From JAXMCI01 sp046349435 (GTDB lineage: Bacteria; Pseudomonadota; Alphaproteobacteria; Dongiales; Dongiaceae): a stretch of DNA of 64,000 bases. Position numbers and translations under genes: made by a program. Below are positions 24,895 through 33,945 of this stretch, in pieces. Every line of letters begins with the position of its first letter. Position 1 is the stretch's first letter. A model generated the notes under the pieces. The model did not search any database and was not told the origin of the DNA. It saw only the letters and a list, made by a program, of their open reading frames with translations. The stretch lies in NCBI GenBank assembly GCA_046349435.1, contig JAXMCI010000022.1, positions 1 to 64,000 of the forward strand, read 5' to 3'.

Positions 24895-26363
24895 GCGGCA
24901 CGGGCGCCGACGCCCTGCTGACCGTGGCGGAGATGGGGCGGGCCGACGCCGCCGCCATCGCCGGCGGCATTCCCGGCATCGTGCTGATGGAGGCCGCGGG
25001 CAAGGCGGTGGCCGCCGAGGCCTTCCGCCGCTGGGGGCCGCGGCCGACCCTGGTGCTCTGCGGCCCCGGCAACAATGGCGGCGACGGCTACGTCGCGGCC
25101 CGCCATCTCGCCGCCGCCGGCTGGCCGGTGCGGCTCGCCGCGCTGGTCCCGGCGAGCGCGCTGAAGGGCGACGCGGCGCTGGCCGCGGCGCGCTGGAGCG
25201 GCCCGGCGGCGCCGCTCGACGAGGCGGCCCTGGCGGACCACCCGCTGGTGATCGACGCCTTGTTCGGCGCCGGGCTGGCGCGGCCGCTCGAGGGCGCCGC
25301 CCGCGCCCTGGTCGAGGCGGTGGCGCGCCGCGGTCTCGACTGCCTCGGCGTCGACGTTCCGAGCGGCGTCCACGGCGACACCGGCGCGGTGCTCGGCGCC
25401 GCGCCGCCCTGCCGCGCCACGGTGACCTTCTTCCGGCGCAAGCCGGGCCACCTGCTGCTGCCCGGACGGGTGCTGTGCGGCGAGCTGGTGGTGGCCGACA
25501 TCGGCATTCCCGACCGCGTGCTCGATTCGATCGCGCCGCGGCAGCGCGAGAGCGGCCCGCCCGCCTGGCGCGCGGCGCTGCCGGTCCGGCGGCTCGACGA
25601 CCACAAGTACCGGCGCGGCCACGCCCTGCTGGTGGCCGGCGGCGGCATGGCCGGGGCGATCCGGCTGGCGGCCCGCGCGGCGCGGCGGGTCGGCGCCGGC
25701 CTGGTCAGCGTCGCCGCCCCGCCGGAGAGCCATGCCGCGGTCGCCGCCGACTGGCCCGGCACCATGCTGCTGCCGCTCGGCGCGCCGGACGACATCCCGG
25801 CGCTGCTCGCCGATTCCCGCCGCAATGCCCTGCTGATCGGGCCGGGGGCGGGGGCCGACGCCGCGACCGCCCGGCGCACCCGCGCCATCCTGGCGACGCG
25901 CCGGCCGGCGGTCCTCGACGCCGACGCGCTCACCGCCTTCGCCGGCGACCCGGCCGGCCTGTTCGCCGCCATCGCCGGACCCTGCATCCTGACCCCGCAC
26001 GAGGGCGAGTTCGCCCGGCTCTTCGACCTGCCGGCCGGGCTCGGCAAGCTCGAGCGCGCGCGGCGCGCCGCCGCGGCGAGCGGCGCGGTGGTGCTGCTGA
26101 AGGGCGCCGACACGGTGATCGCCGCCCCGGACGGCGCGGCGCTGATCAACGCCAACGCGCCGCCCGATCTCGCCACCGGCGGCAGCGGCGACGTGCTGGC
26201 CGGGCTGGCGGTCGGGCTGCTCGCCCAGGGCGTGCCGGCCCTGGCCGCGGCGGCAGCCGCCGCCTGGCTGCACGGCGCGGCGGCGGCGCGATTCGGACCG
26301 GGCCTGATCGCCGAGGACCTCGTCGACTCGCTGCCGGCCGTACTGCGCGGTCTTGCCGCCTGA
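24891..26363 (+). CDS. nnr: Bifunctional NAD(P)H-hydrate epimerase / ADP-dependent NAD(P)H-hydrate dehydratase
   Basis: 490 residues from TTG 24891, overlapping the previous stop. The N-terminal YjeF_N epimerase domain (~1-210) shows GPGNNGGDGYVAARHL near residue 57 and the K-free ribokinase-like core GVDVPSGVHGDTG; the C-terminal dehydratase domain (~225-490) shows LDDHKYRRGHALLVAGG, LDADALTAFAG, ILTPHEGEFARLF and GGSGDVLAGL near residue 430. It repairs hydrated NADH and NADPH. The fused two-domain form is common in bacteria. Confidence 0.95.
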   Translation: MSGTGADALLTVAEMGRADAAAIAGGIPGIVLMEAAGKAVAAEAFRRWGPRPTLVLCGPGNNGGDGYVAARHLAAAGWPVRLAALVPASALKGDAALAAARWSGPAAPLDEAALADHPLVIDALFGAGLARPLEGAARALVEAVARRGLDCLGVDVPSGVHGDTGAVLGAAPPCRATVTFFRRKPGHLLLPGRVLCGELVVADIGIPDRVLDSIAPRQRESGPPAWRAALPVRRLDDHKYRRGHALLVAGGGMAGAIRLAARAARRVGAGLVSVAAPPESHAAVAADWPGTMLLPLGAPDDIPALLADSRRNALLIGPGAGADAATARRTRAILATRRPAVLDADALTAFAGDPAGLFAAIAGPCILTPHEGEFARLFDLPAGLGKLERARRAAAASGAVVLLKGADTVIAAPDGAALINANAPPDLATGGSGDVLAGLAVGLLAQGVPALAAAAAAAWLHGAAAARFGPGLIAEDLVDSLPAVLRGLAA

Positions 26364-26501
26364 GGCGGCCGGCGAATCCGCCTTGCCAAGCTCGGCTGCG
26401 GCCTGTATCACCGGCCTCCGCGAAGCGCGGGCAGGGGTAGTCAAGCCCTTGTAAAGTCGAGATAATTGGCCCGGTTTCGGGCGTCTGGCGGAACGGTGGC
26501 G

Positions 26502-26801
26502 ATGGCGAATCCGGGGGACAGGCTGCGCGGCTGGCTGCGGCGCGGCAATGGCGAGCCGCCGCAGATCGAGCCGGGCAGCGTCTTCCGCCGCCGCCGGCAG
26601 CACAACCTGGTCGAGACCGCCCGCGTGCTCGCCCTCACCACCGACGATGCCGGCATTCCGCACGTCCGCGTCGAGATCGAGATCGCCGGCCCGGCCTACG
26701 CCCAGGCGACTCGCGGCCAGCGCCTGCTCGCGCTCGCCGCCTTCGCCCGCGACTATCCCGAGCGGGTCGGCGCGGGCACCGTCCCCGAGGGCCGCCGCTG
26801 A
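26502..26801 (+). CDS. Small conserved-looking protein of unknown function
   Basis: 99 residues from ATG 26502 (MANPGDRLRGWLRRGNGEPP); a GTG six bases upstream and a TTG at 26466 are alternatives. The reading is basic, with a clear pattern VFRRRRQHNLVETARVLALT followed by GIPHVRVEIEI and RLLALAAFARDYP. Codon usage matches the neighbours. No family recognised. A GATAAT at 26461 could be its -10 element. Confidence 0.6.
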   Translation: MANPGDRLRGWLRRGNGEPPQIEPGSVFRRRRQHNLVETARVLALTTDDAGIPHVRVEIEIAGPAYAQATRGQRLLALAAFARDYPERVGAGTVPEGRR

Positions 26802-26838
26802 GCCTCCAGCCGGCGGATTTCTGCGGTTTTCCCTTTTC

Positions 26839-26868
26839 CTGTTGTGCCGTCCCGGCCCGTGCTATACA
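26839..26868 (+). promoter_or_regulatory. Probable promoter of tRNA-Leu
   Basis: A strong -10 (CTATAC/TATACA, 26862-26868) lies ~33 bp before the tRNA within a T-rich patch; the -35 is poorly defined (TGTTGT at 26840-26845 gives 17-bp spacing to TATACA). Confidence 0.45.
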
Positions 26869-26900
26869 CCGCGCCCTGCGGTGGCGCGGCCGCGCCATGA

Positions 26901-26985
26901 GCGGGCGTGGCGGAACTGGTAGACGCGCCAGATTTAGGTTCTGGTGACGCAAGTCGTGGGGGTTCAAGTCCCTCCGCCCGCACCA
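26901..26985 (+). tRNA. tRNA-Leu (TAG anticodon)
   Basis: 85 bases with a long variable arm (GTGACGCAAGTCGTG), acceptor GCGGGCG/CGCCCGC, anticodon TAG between CCAGAT and GTTCTGG, T-loop GGTTCAAGTCC, A73 and encoded CCA. Class II tRNA as expected for Leu. Confidence 0.97.
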
Positions 26986-27047
26986 GCATCCGGAATCCAG
27001 GGGTGCTCGGTCTGCCGCCTGCCGCTTCCTCCTGCGGCGGCGGCCCT

Positions 27048-27073
27048 CGCCGTCACGTCACGCCGTCACGTCA
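27048..27073 (+). repeat. 13-bp direct duplication ahead of tig
   Basis: CGCCGTCACGTCA occurs twice head-to-tail (27048-27060, 27061-27073), ending 18 bp before the trigger factor ATG. Within the 5' leader; role unknown. Confidence 0.8.
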
Positions 27074-27091
27074 CAACGGGTAGAGCCTTCG

Positions 27092-28450
27092 ATGCAAGTA
27101 ACCGAGACCAGTGCCCAGGGGCTGAAGCGCGAATTCAAGGTCGTGATCCCCCGGACCGACTTCCAGACCCGGCTCGACGATCGGCTCTCCGAGCTCGGCC
27201 GCACCGTCAAGCTGGCCGGCTTCCGGCCCGGCAAGGTGCCCTTCAAGCTGCTCAAGCAGCGCTACGGCAAGGCGGTGGTGGGCGAGGTCGTCGAGCGCGC
27301 CGTCAACGACAGCTCGATGCAGGTGCTGAGCGACCGCGGGCTGCGCCCCGCCGGCCAGCCCAAGATCGAGATCACCGGCTTCGCCGAGGATGCCGACCTC
27401 GAGTACAACATGGCGCTCGAGCTGATGCCCGACGTCCGCCCGGTCGACTTCGCCACGCTCAAGCTCGAGCGGCTGGCCGTCGAGGTGCCGGACGAGGCGG
27501 TCGAGGAGATGCTGAAGCGGCTCGCCGACCGGCAGAAGAAGTCGGAGCCGGTCACCGACGAGCGGCCCGCCGCGATGGGTGACGTCCTGGTGATCGACTT
27601 CGTCGGCAAGGTCGACGACGAGGAGTTTCCCGGCGGCTCGGCCACCGACCACTATCTCGAGCTCGGCTCGGAAACCTTCGTGCCCGGCTTCGAGCAGCAG
27701 CTTGTCGGGGCCAAGGCGGGTGACCATCTAGATGTCAAGGTGACGTTCCCCGCTGACTTCCCCAACGAAAGGCTGGCCGGCAAGGATGCCGTCTTCGCGG
27801 TCACCGTGAAGGAGATCCGGGCCACCCAGCCGGTGCCGATCGACGACGAGCTCGCCAAGTCGCTCGGGCTGACCGACCTCGAGGAGCTGCGCAGGCTGGT
27901 GCGCGAGCAGCGCGCCAGCGAGTTCGGCCAGGTCGCCCGCTCGCGGCTGAAGCGCCAGCTGCTCGACCAGCTCGCCGACCTGCACGAGTTCGAACTGCCG
28001 GCCGGCCTGGTCGAGGCCGAGTTCGATGCGATCTGGAAGCAGGTCGAGGCCGACCGCGCCAAGGGCAGCGGCGACCCCGAGGATGCCGGCAAGACGGACG
28101 AGCAGCTCAAGGAGGAGTACCGGGATATCGCCGCGCGCCGGGTCAAGCTCGGCCTGCTGCTGTCGGAGGTCGGGCGGATGAACAACATCGAGCTCGGCAA
28201 CGACGAGCTGAGCCGGGCGATCATGGCCGAGGCGCGCCGCCACCCCGGCCACGAGCGCCAGGTGATCGAGTTCTATCGCAACACGCCGCAGGCGCTGGCC
28301 TCGATCCGCGCGCCGCTCTATGAGGAGAAGGTCGTGGACTTCATCCTCGAGCAGGCGCAGGTCGAGGAGCGCAAGGTGACGCCGGAGGAGCTGGTGGCCG
28401 CGGTCTCCGAGGCTCCGGCGGAGGATGCCGCCCAGGCGGCGACAGCTTGA
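27092..28450 (+). CDS. tig: Trigger factor (ribosome-bound peptidyl-prolyl isomerase/chaperone)
   Basis: 452 residues from ATG 27092. The N-terminal ribosome-binding domain carries the signature loop GFRPGKVPFKLLKQRYG; the FKBP-type PPIase domain (~155-245) follows (GDVLVIDFVGKVDDEEFPGG ... FVPGFEQQLVGAKAGD ... VTFPADFP); the C-terminal helical chaperone domain ends with a low-complexity acidic/Ala tail. It shields nascent chains at the ribosome exit. It heads the classical tig-clpP-clpX-lon-hup order. Confidence 0.97.
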   Translation: MQVTETSAQGLKREFKVVIPRTDFQTRLDDRLSELGRTVKLAGFRPGKVPFKLLKQRYGKAVVGEVVERAVNDSSMQVLSDRGLRPAGQPKIEITGFAEDADLEYNMALELMPDVRPVDFATLKLERLAVEVPDEAVEEMLKRLADRQKKSEPVTDERPAAMGDVLVIDFVGKVDDEEFPGGSATDHYLELGSETFVPGFEQQLVGAKAGDHLDVKVTFPADFPNERLAGKDAVFAVTVKEIRATQPVPIDDELAKSLGLTDLEELRRLVREQRASEFGQVARSRLKRQLLDQLADLHEFELPAGLVEAEFDAIWKQVEADRAKGSGDPEDAGKTDEQLKEEYRDIAARRVKLGLLLSEVGRMNNIELGNDELSRAIMAEARRHPGHERQVIEFYRNTPQALASIRAPLYEEKVVDFILEQAQVEERKVTPEELVAAVSEAPAEDAAQAATA

Positions 28451-28496
28451 CAGTCCCCGGGAAGGGATCCCGGGGCCAGACGGGATGGTGACGAGG

Positions 28497-29138
28497 ATGA
28501 GCGAGTTCCGTGACGCCGAGATGAGCTTCCTGGTGCCGATGGTGGTCGAGCAGACAAACCGCGGCGAGCGGGCCTACGACATCTACTCGCGGCTGCTCAA
28601 GGAGCGCATCATCTTCCTGGTCGGGCCGGTCAACGACCAGCTCGCCAGCCTCGTCTCCGCCCAGCTTCTCTTCCTCGAGGCGGAGAACCCGAACAAGGAC
28701 ATCGCGATGTACATCAACTCGCCGGGCGGGCTGGTCACCGCCGGCCTGGCGATCTACGACACGATGCAGTACATCCGGCCGGACGTCTCGACCGTGTGCG
28801 TCGGGCTCGCCGCCTCGATGGGCTCGCTGCTGCTCGCCGCCGGCGCGCCCGGCAAGCGGCTCAGCCTGCCCAACGCCAAGATCATGGTCCACCAGCCCTC
28901 GGGCGGGTTCCAGGGCCAGGCGGCCGACATCGAGATCCATGCCAAGGAGATCCTGGCCACCCGCGCCCGGCTCAACGAGATCTTCGTGCGCCACACCGGG
29001 CGCACCCTGAAGGAGATCGAGAACGCCATGGAGCGCGACAAGTTCCTGATGCCGGAGGAGGCGCGCGAGTTCGGCATCGTCGACCAGGTGGTCGAGAAGC
29101 GGCCGGCCCGCGAGGACGCCCAGAAGTCGGCGGCGTGA
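28497..29138 (+). CDS. clpP: ATP-dependent Clp protease proteolytic subunit
   Basis: 213 residues from ATG 28497 (MSEFRDAEM); an ATG at 28485 or one at the MSFLVPMVVEQ position are alternatives. Catalytic triad S107 (GLAASMGS), H132 (MVHQPSGG) and D181 (MERDKFL) have the spacing of E. coli ClpP, and the self-processing region PMVVEQTNRGERAYDIYSRL is standard. Forms the tetradecameric chamber served by ClpX and ClpA. 46 bp after tig and 184 bp before clpX. Confidence 0.97.
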   Translation: MSEFRDAEMSFLVPMVVEQTNRGERAYDIYSRLLKERIIFLVGPVNDQLASLVSAQLLFLEAENPNKDIAMYINSPGGLVTAGLAIYDTMQYIRPDVSTVCVGLAASMGSLLLAAGAPGKRLSLPNAKIMVHQPSGGFQGQAADIEIHAKEILATRARLNEIFVRHTGRTLKEIENAMERDKFLMPEEAREFGIVDQVVEKRPAREDAQKSAA

Positions 29139-29322
29139 GGCCGGCGGGCGCCGCCGGCGGTCGTTCCCCAGGGAATCGCCCCCGGCGCGGCGCCGGAACG
29201 AAGCGAACGACGGCCGTAACCGGCCGGAACTGCCGGATTCCCCGTCCAGATTGTGTTTGTGCGGGGGTTCGGCGAGCGGCTAACATGCCGGATCGTGAGT
29301 CCGGCGGCGGACAGGTTGCCCC

Positions 29323-30576
29323 ATGACCCCCAAGGAGAAGAACACCCTCTACTGCTCCTTCTGCGGGAAGAGCCAGCACGAGGTCCGGAAGCTCATCGCC
29401 GGTCCGACGGTGTTCATCTGCGATGAATGCGTCGAGCTCTGCATGGACATCATCCGTGAGGAGCACAAGACGACGCTGGTCAAGTCCCGCGACGGCGTGC
29501 CGAGCCCGCGCGACATCTGCAACGTGCTGGACGACTACGTGATCGGCCAGGACCACGCCAAGCGGGTGCTCTCGGTCGCGGTGCACAACCACTACAAGCG
29601 CCTGTCGCACGGGGCCAAGAGCAACGACGTCGAGCTCGCCAAGTCGAACATCCTGCTGGTCGGCCCGACCGGCTGCGGCAAGACGCTGCTCGCCCAGACG
29701 CTGGCGCGCATCATCGACGTGCCCTTCACCATGGCCGACGCCACGACCCTGACCGAGGCGGGCTATGTCGGCGAGGACGTCGAGAACATCATCCTGAAGC
29801 TGCTGCAGGCGGCCGACTACAACGTCGAGCGGGCGCAGCGCGGCATCGTCTACATCGACGAGGTCGACAAGATCAGCCGCAAGTCGGACAACCCCTCGAT
29901 CACCCGCGACGTCTCGGGCGAGGGCGTCCAGCAGGCGCTGCTGAAGATCATGGAGGGCACCATCGCCTCGGTGCCGCCGCAGGGCGGCCGCAAGCATCCG
30001 CAGCAGGAGTTCCTCCAGGTCGACACCACCAACATCCTGTTCATCTGCGGCGGCGCCTTCGCCGGGCTGGAGAAGATCATCGCGGCCCGCGGCAAGGGCT
30101 CCTCGATCGGCTTCGGCGCCGACGTGCGCGGCCCGGACGAGCGGCAGACCGGCGAGATCCTGCGCGACGTCGAGCCCGAGGACCTGCTGAAGTTCGGCCT
30201 GATTCCCGAGTTCGTCGGCCGGCTGCCGGTGGTGGCGACGCTCGACGACCTCGACGAGCAGGCGCTGATCGAGATCCTGACCAAGCCGAAGAACGCGCTG
30301 GTCAAGCAGTACCAGCGGCTGTTCGAGATGGAGGATATCCGCCTCGAGTTCACCGACGACGCGCTGAAGTCGATCGCCCACAAGGCGATCGCCCGCAAGA
30401 CCGGCGCGCGCGGCCTGCGCTCGATCATGGAGGCGATCCTGCTCGACCCGATGTTCGAGCTGCCCAGCCTCGAGGCAGTGGAGAGCATGGCGATCAACCG
30501 CGAGGTGGTCGAAGGCCGCGCCAAGCCGCTCTACATCTATTCCGACCGGCGCGAGGAGGCCGGCACCACCGCCTGA
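29323..30576 (+). CDS. clpX: ATP-dependent Clp protease ATP-binding subunit ClpX
   Basis: 417 residues from ATG 29323. The N-terminal zinc finger has C11, C14, C33 and C36 (YCSFCGK ... FICDEC). AAA+ core with Walker A GPTGCGKT, Walker B (IVYIDEVDKI), the pore loop GYVGEDVENI and sensor-2 region GARGLRSIMEAILLDPMFELP. It unfolds tagged substrates and feeds ClpP. The 184-bp leader contains GC-rich inverted repeats and may hold its own promoter. Confidence 0.98.
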   Translation: MTPKEKNTLYCSFCGKSQHEVRKLIAGPTVFICDECVELCMDIIREEHKTTLVKSRDGVPSPRDICNVLDDYVIGQDHAKRVLSVAVHNHYKRLSHGAKSNDVELAKSNILLVGPTGCGKTLLAQTLARIIDVPFTMADATTLTEAGYVGEDVENIILKLLQAADYNVERAQRGIVYIDEVDKISRKSDNPSITRDVSGEGVQQALLKIMEGTIASVPPQGGRKHPQQEFLQVDTTNILFICGGAFAGLEKIIAARGKGSSIGFGADVRGPDERQTGEILRDVEPEDLLKFGLIPEFVGRLPVVATLDDLDEQALIEILTKPKNALVKQYQRLFEMEDIRLEFTDDALKSIAHKAIARKTGARGLRSIMEAILLDPMFELPSLEAVESMAINREVVEGRAKPLYIYSDRREEAGTTA

Positions 30577-30716
30577 GCGGCCCCTCGGCCGGCTCCGCTT
30601 CGGGGCCGGCCCTTGACGCGAGCCCGTCGCTCGCCAACTTCTAGGTGTCGCACACAGAACAGTCCGGGCGTCCGTTCCAGCCTCCGCCGAGACCGCCGCC
30701 CGAGTGAAGAGGACCC

Positions 30717-33113
30717 ATGCTCGACCTTCCGCGCGGCTCGCTCTACCCAGTCCTGCCCCTGCGCGACATCGTGGTGTTCCCCCACATGATCGTGCCGCTC
30801 TTCGTCGGCCGCGAGCGTTCCGTTCGCGCCCTCGAGGACGTGATGAAGGACGACAAGCAGATCCTTCTGGTCACCCAGAAGAACGCCTCGCAGGACGACC
30901 CGACCCACGCCGACATCTTCACCGTCGGCACGGTCGGCACCGTGCTGCAGCTGCTGAAGCTGCCCGACGGCACCGTCAAGGTGCTGGTCGAGGGCGGCCA
31001 GCGCGCCCGCATCACCAAGTTCACCGACAACGACGCCTTCTTCCAGGCCTATGCCGAGGTCATCCCGGAGCGGCTCGGCGAGCACAAGGAGATCGAGGCG
31101 CTGGCCCGCACCGTGGCCTCGCAGTTCGAGCAGTACATCAAGCTCAACAAGAAGATCCCGCCGGAGGTCCTGGTCTCGATCAACCAGATCGAGGAGCCCG
31201 GCAAGCTCGCCGATTCGGTGGCCTCGCACCTCGCGCTCAAGATCTCCGAGAAGCAGGAGCTGCTCGAGACCGAGACCGTCAGCGAGCGGCTGGAGCGGGT
31301 CTACGCCTACATGGAAGGCGAGATCGGCGTGCTGCAGGTCGAGAAGCGCATCCGCAGCCGCGTCAAGCGGCAGATGGAGAAGACGCAGCGCGAGTACTAC
31401 CTCAACGAGCAGCTGAAGGCGATCCAGAAGGAGCTGGGCGAGGGCGAGGACGGCCGCGACGAGCTGGCCGAGATCGAGGAACGCATCGCCAAGACCAAGT
31501 TCAGCAAGGAGGCCCGCGAGAAGGCGACCGCCGAGCTCAAGAAGCTGCGCTCGATGAGCCCGATGTCGGCCGAGGCGACGGTGGTGCGCAACTACCTCGA
31601 CTGGCTGCTCAGCATTCCGTGGCGCAAGCCGACCAAGGTGAAGCGCGACATCAAGCTCGCCGAGAAGGTGCTGAACGCCGACCATTACGGTCTCGAGAAG
31701 GTCAAGGAGCGCATCCTCGAGTACCTCGCGGTCCAGCAGCGCATGAAGAAGGTGAAGGGCCCGATCCTCTGCCTGGTCGGCCCGCCCGGCGTCGGCAAGA
31801 CCTCGCTCGGCAAGTCGATCGCCAAGGCGACGGGGCGCAACTTCGTGCGCATGTCGCTGGGCGGCGTGCGCGACGAGGCCGAGGTGCGCGGCCATCGCCG
31901 GACCTATATCGGCTCGATGCCCGGCAAGATCATCCAGGCGATGAAGAAGGCGAAGTCGTCCAACCCGCTGTTCCTGCTCGACGAGGTCGACAAGCTCGGG
32001 CAGGACTGGCGCGGCGATCCGTCCTCGGCGCTGCTCGAGGTGCTCGATCCCGAGCAGAACTCGACCTTCGCCGACCATTACCTGGAGGTCGACTACGACC
32101 TCTCGGACATCATGTTCGTGACCACGGCGAACACGCTGCGCATGCCGCAGCCGCTGCTCGACCGCATGGAGCTGATCCGCATCCCCGGCTACACCGAGGA
32201 TGAGAAGGTCGAGATCGCCGAGCGCCACCTCATCCCCAAGCAGATGAAGGAGCACGGGCTGCGCAAGGCCGAGTGGGCGATCTCGCCCGACGCGCTGCGC
32301 GACCTGATCCGCTACTACACGCGCGAGGCCGGGGTCCGCAACCTCGAGCGCGAGATCGCCAACCTGGCCCGCAAGGGCATCAAGGAGATTCTGATGAAGA
32401 ATCTCAAGAAGGTGGCGATCACGCGGCGCAACCTCGAGAAGTACGCCGGGGTCCGTCGCTTCCGCTACGGCGAGGCCGAGCTCGAGGATCTGGTGGGCGT
32501 GACCACCGGGCTGGCCTGGACCGAGGTCGGCGGCGAGATCCTGTCGATCGAGGCGGTGACGGTGCCCGGCAAGGGCAAGGTGATCACCACCGGCAAGCTC
32601 GGCGACGTGATGAGGGAATCGGTTCAGGCGGCGGAGAGCTACGTGCGCTCGCGCTCGATCGATTTCGGCATCAAGCCGACTTTGTTCGAGCGCAAGGACA
32701 TCCACGTCCACGTGCCGGAGGGGGCGACCCCGAAGGACGGGCCGTCGGCCGGCGTCGCGATGGTCACCTCGATCGTCTCCGTGCTGTCCGGAATCGCGGT
32801 GCGGCGCGACGTGGCGATGACCGGCGAGATCACGCTGCGCGGCCGGGTCTTCCCGATCGGCGGCCTCAAGGAGAAGCTGCTGGCGGCGCTGCGCGCCGGC
32901 ATCAAGACCGTGCTGATCCCGGCCGAGAACGAGAAGGACCTCGCCGAGATCCCGGACAACGTCAAGCGTGGCCTGACCATCATCCCGGTCGCCACGGTCG
33001 ACGAGGTGCTGAAGATGGCGCTGGTCAAGCCGCTCACCCGCATCGAGTGGATCGAGCCGGTCGAGGTCGACAAGCCGGCCGCCGCCGAGGAACGGGGCGT
33101 CGTCACCCACTGA
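30717..33113 (+). CDS. lon: ATP-dependent protease Lon
   Basis: 798 residues from ATG 30717. LON substrate-binding N-domain (LPLRDIVVFPHMIVPLFVGR), AAA+ module with Walker A GPPGVGKT near residue 356, and a C-terminal protease domain with the Ser-Lys dyad S677 (KDGPSAGVAM) and K720 (GGLKEKL). It degrades misfolded and regulatory proteins. A possible -35 CTTGAC lies at 30612 in the 140-bp leader, which also holds a GC-rich hairpin (~30588-30611). No clean heat-shock -10 was seen. Confidence 0.98.
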   Translation: MLDLPRGSLYPVLPLRDIVVFPHMIVPLFVGRERSVRALEDVMKDDKQILLVTQKNASQDDPTHADIFTVGTVGTVLQLLKLPDGTVKVLVEGGQRARITKFTDNDAFFQAYAEVIPERLGEHKEIEALARTVASQFEQYIKLNKKIPPEVLVSINQIEEPGKLADSVASHLALKISEKQELLETETVSERLERVYAYMEGEIGVLQVEKRIRSRVKRQMEKTQREYYLNEQLKAIQKELGEGEDGRDELAEIEERIAKTKFSKEAREKATAELKKLRSMSPMSAEATVVRNYLDWLLSIPWRKPTKVKRDIKLAEKVLNADHYGLEKVKERILEYLAVQQRMKKVKGPILCLVGPPGVGKTSLGKSIAKATGRNFVRMSLGGVRDEAEVRGHRRTYIGSMPGKIIQAMKKAKSSNPLFLLDEVDKLGQDWRGDPSSALLEVLDPEQNSTFADHYLEVDYDLSDIMFVTTANTLRMPQPLLDRMELIRIPGYTEDEKVEIAERHLIPKQMKEHGLRKAEWAISPDALRDLIRYYTREAGVRNLEREIANLARKGIKEILMKNLKKVAITRRNLEKYAGVRRFRYGEAELEDLVGVTTGLAWTEVGGEILSIEAVTVPGKGKVITTGKLGDVMRESVQAAESYVRSRSIDFGIKPTLFERKDIHVHVPEGATPKDGPSAGVAMVTSIVSVLSGIAVRRDVAMTGEITLRGRVFPIGGLKEKLLAALRAGIKTVLIPAENEKDLAEIPDNVKRGLTIIPVATVDEVLKMALVKPLTRIEWIEPVEVDKPAAAEERGVVTH

Positions 33114-33120
33114 TCCGGAG

Positions 33121-33153
33121 TCGCCCGCCAGCCCCGCGCGGGGGGGCGGGCGA
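33121..33153 (+). terminator. GC-rich hairpin after lon
   Basis: Arms TCGCCCGCC (33121-33129) and GGCGGGCGA (33145-33153) are perfect complements, with a further CCCCGCGCGGGG palindrome in the loop. No T-run, so intrinsic termination is only possible, not proven. Confidence 0.4.
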
Positions 33154-33186
33154 GCCGACGCGCAGGACGATCGCGGCGGTCCTGCG

Positions 33187-33215
33187 TTGACGCGGAAAAG
33201 CCGCGCGATCTAAGT
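33187..33215 (+). promoter_or_regulatory. Probable sigma-70 promoter of hup
   Basis: TTGACG (33187-33192), 17-bp spacer, CTAAGT (33210-33215), ~60 bp before the HU start. Confidence 0.5.
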
Positions 33216-33274
33216 TCCCGGCCCATCCGGGTCCTGGTCATCGCAACAATCCTGCTGAGAGGGGGGCTCTCAAG

Positions 33275-33547
33275 GTGAACAAGAACGATCTGATCGGCAT
33301 CGTCGCCGCACGCACCGGCCTGTCGAAGGGCGACGCCACGAAGGCGGTGGATGGTGTGTTCGACGCGCTCACCGAGGCGCTGAAGAACGGCGACGAGGTC
33401 CGGGTGGTCGGCTTCGGCACCTTCACCGTCTCGCAGCGCGCCGCGTCCGAGGGTCGCAACCCGCGCACCGGCGACAAGATCGAGATTCCCGCCTCCAAGC
33501 AGCCGAAGTTCAAGCCCGGCAAGCTGCTCAAGGACGCCCTCAACTGA
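33275..33547 (+). CDS. hup: HU-family DNA-binding protein
   Basis: 90 residues from GTG 33275 (MNKNDLIGIVAARTGLSKGD), with GAGAGGGGGG upstream. Full HU fold: two N-terminal helices, GFGTFTVSQRAASEGRNPRTGDKIEI with the DNA-binding beta-arm RNPRTG, and the C-terminal helix FKPGKLLKDALN. It compacts and bends DNA. It follows lon as in many proteobacteria. tRNA-Val begins only 10 bp after its stop, so the two are probably on one transcript. Confidence 0.97.
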   Translation: MNKNDLIGIVAARTGLSKGDATKAVDGVFDALTEALKNGDEVRVVGFGTFTVSQRAASEGRNPRTGDKIEIPASKQPKFKPGKLLKDALN

Positions 33548-33557
33548 GGCTGCGTGC

Positions 33558-33632
33558 GGGCGATTAGCTCAGCGGTAGAGCATCTCGTTTACACCGAGAG
33601 GGTCGGCGGTTCGATCCCGTCATCGCCCACCA
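33558..33632 (+). tRNA. tRNA-Val (TAC anticodon)
   Basis: 75 bases: acceptor GGGCGAT/ATCGCCC, anticodon TAC in the loop CGTTTACACCG, T-loop GGTTCGATCCC, A73 and encoded CCA. It has no evident promoter of its own in the 10-bp gap after hup. Confidence 0.97.
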
Positions 33633-33675
33633 GGCCGGAGCCGCGATTTTCTTCGTCCCGGGGCGGCCGCACCGG

Positions 33676-33704
33676 TTGACTCGGCAGGGTGCGTGGCGTA
33701 TTTG
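33676..33704 (+). promoter_or_regulatory. Sigma-70 promoter of tRNA-Asp
   Basis: TTGACT (33676-33681), exactly 17-bp spacer, TATTTG (33699-33704); start expected near 33711, about 19 bp before the tRNA. Confidence 0.6.
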
Positions 33705-33729
33705 AGGCGCGCCCTCGCGATGGCTCCTT

Positions 33730-33806
<77 letters not shown>

Positions 33807-33811
33807 TCCCG

Positions 33812-33835
33812 CGCCCCATCGGGGCGGTTTTGTTG
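33812..33835 (+). terminator. Rho-independent terminator after tRNA-Asp
   Basis: Stem CGCCCC/GGGGCG (33812-33817, 33821-33826) with an ATC loop, then GTTTTGTTG. Six bases after the tRNA CCA end. Confidence 0.8.
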
Positions 33836-33863
33836 TTTAAGGAGCGGTGACCGCTGCCTATAG
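33833..33863 (+). promoter_or_regulatory. Candidate promoter of the nuo operon
   Basis: An extended -10 (TGCCTATAG, CTATAG at 33858-33863) lies ~83 bp before nuoA; TTGTTT at 33833 could be the -35 with a long 19-bp spacer. Confidence 0.45.
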
Positions 33864-33945
33864 TGACGGCGCCGCGCGGCCCGTCGGGGGCCGGGCGCGC
33901 GTCCCATCGCGACAGCGACATCGCCAACCCGCGAGCCCCTGTAGC

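Noticed and set aside
26364..26501. Promoter or RNA gene in the gap before the small 99-residue gene
   Set aside because: Only an isolated GATAAT is visible with no convincing -35 or fold.
24359..26985. Genomic island at the tRNA-His or tRNA-Leu genes
   Set aside because: No integrase, no direct repeat of the tRNA 3' end, and neighbours are housekeeping genes with normal composition.
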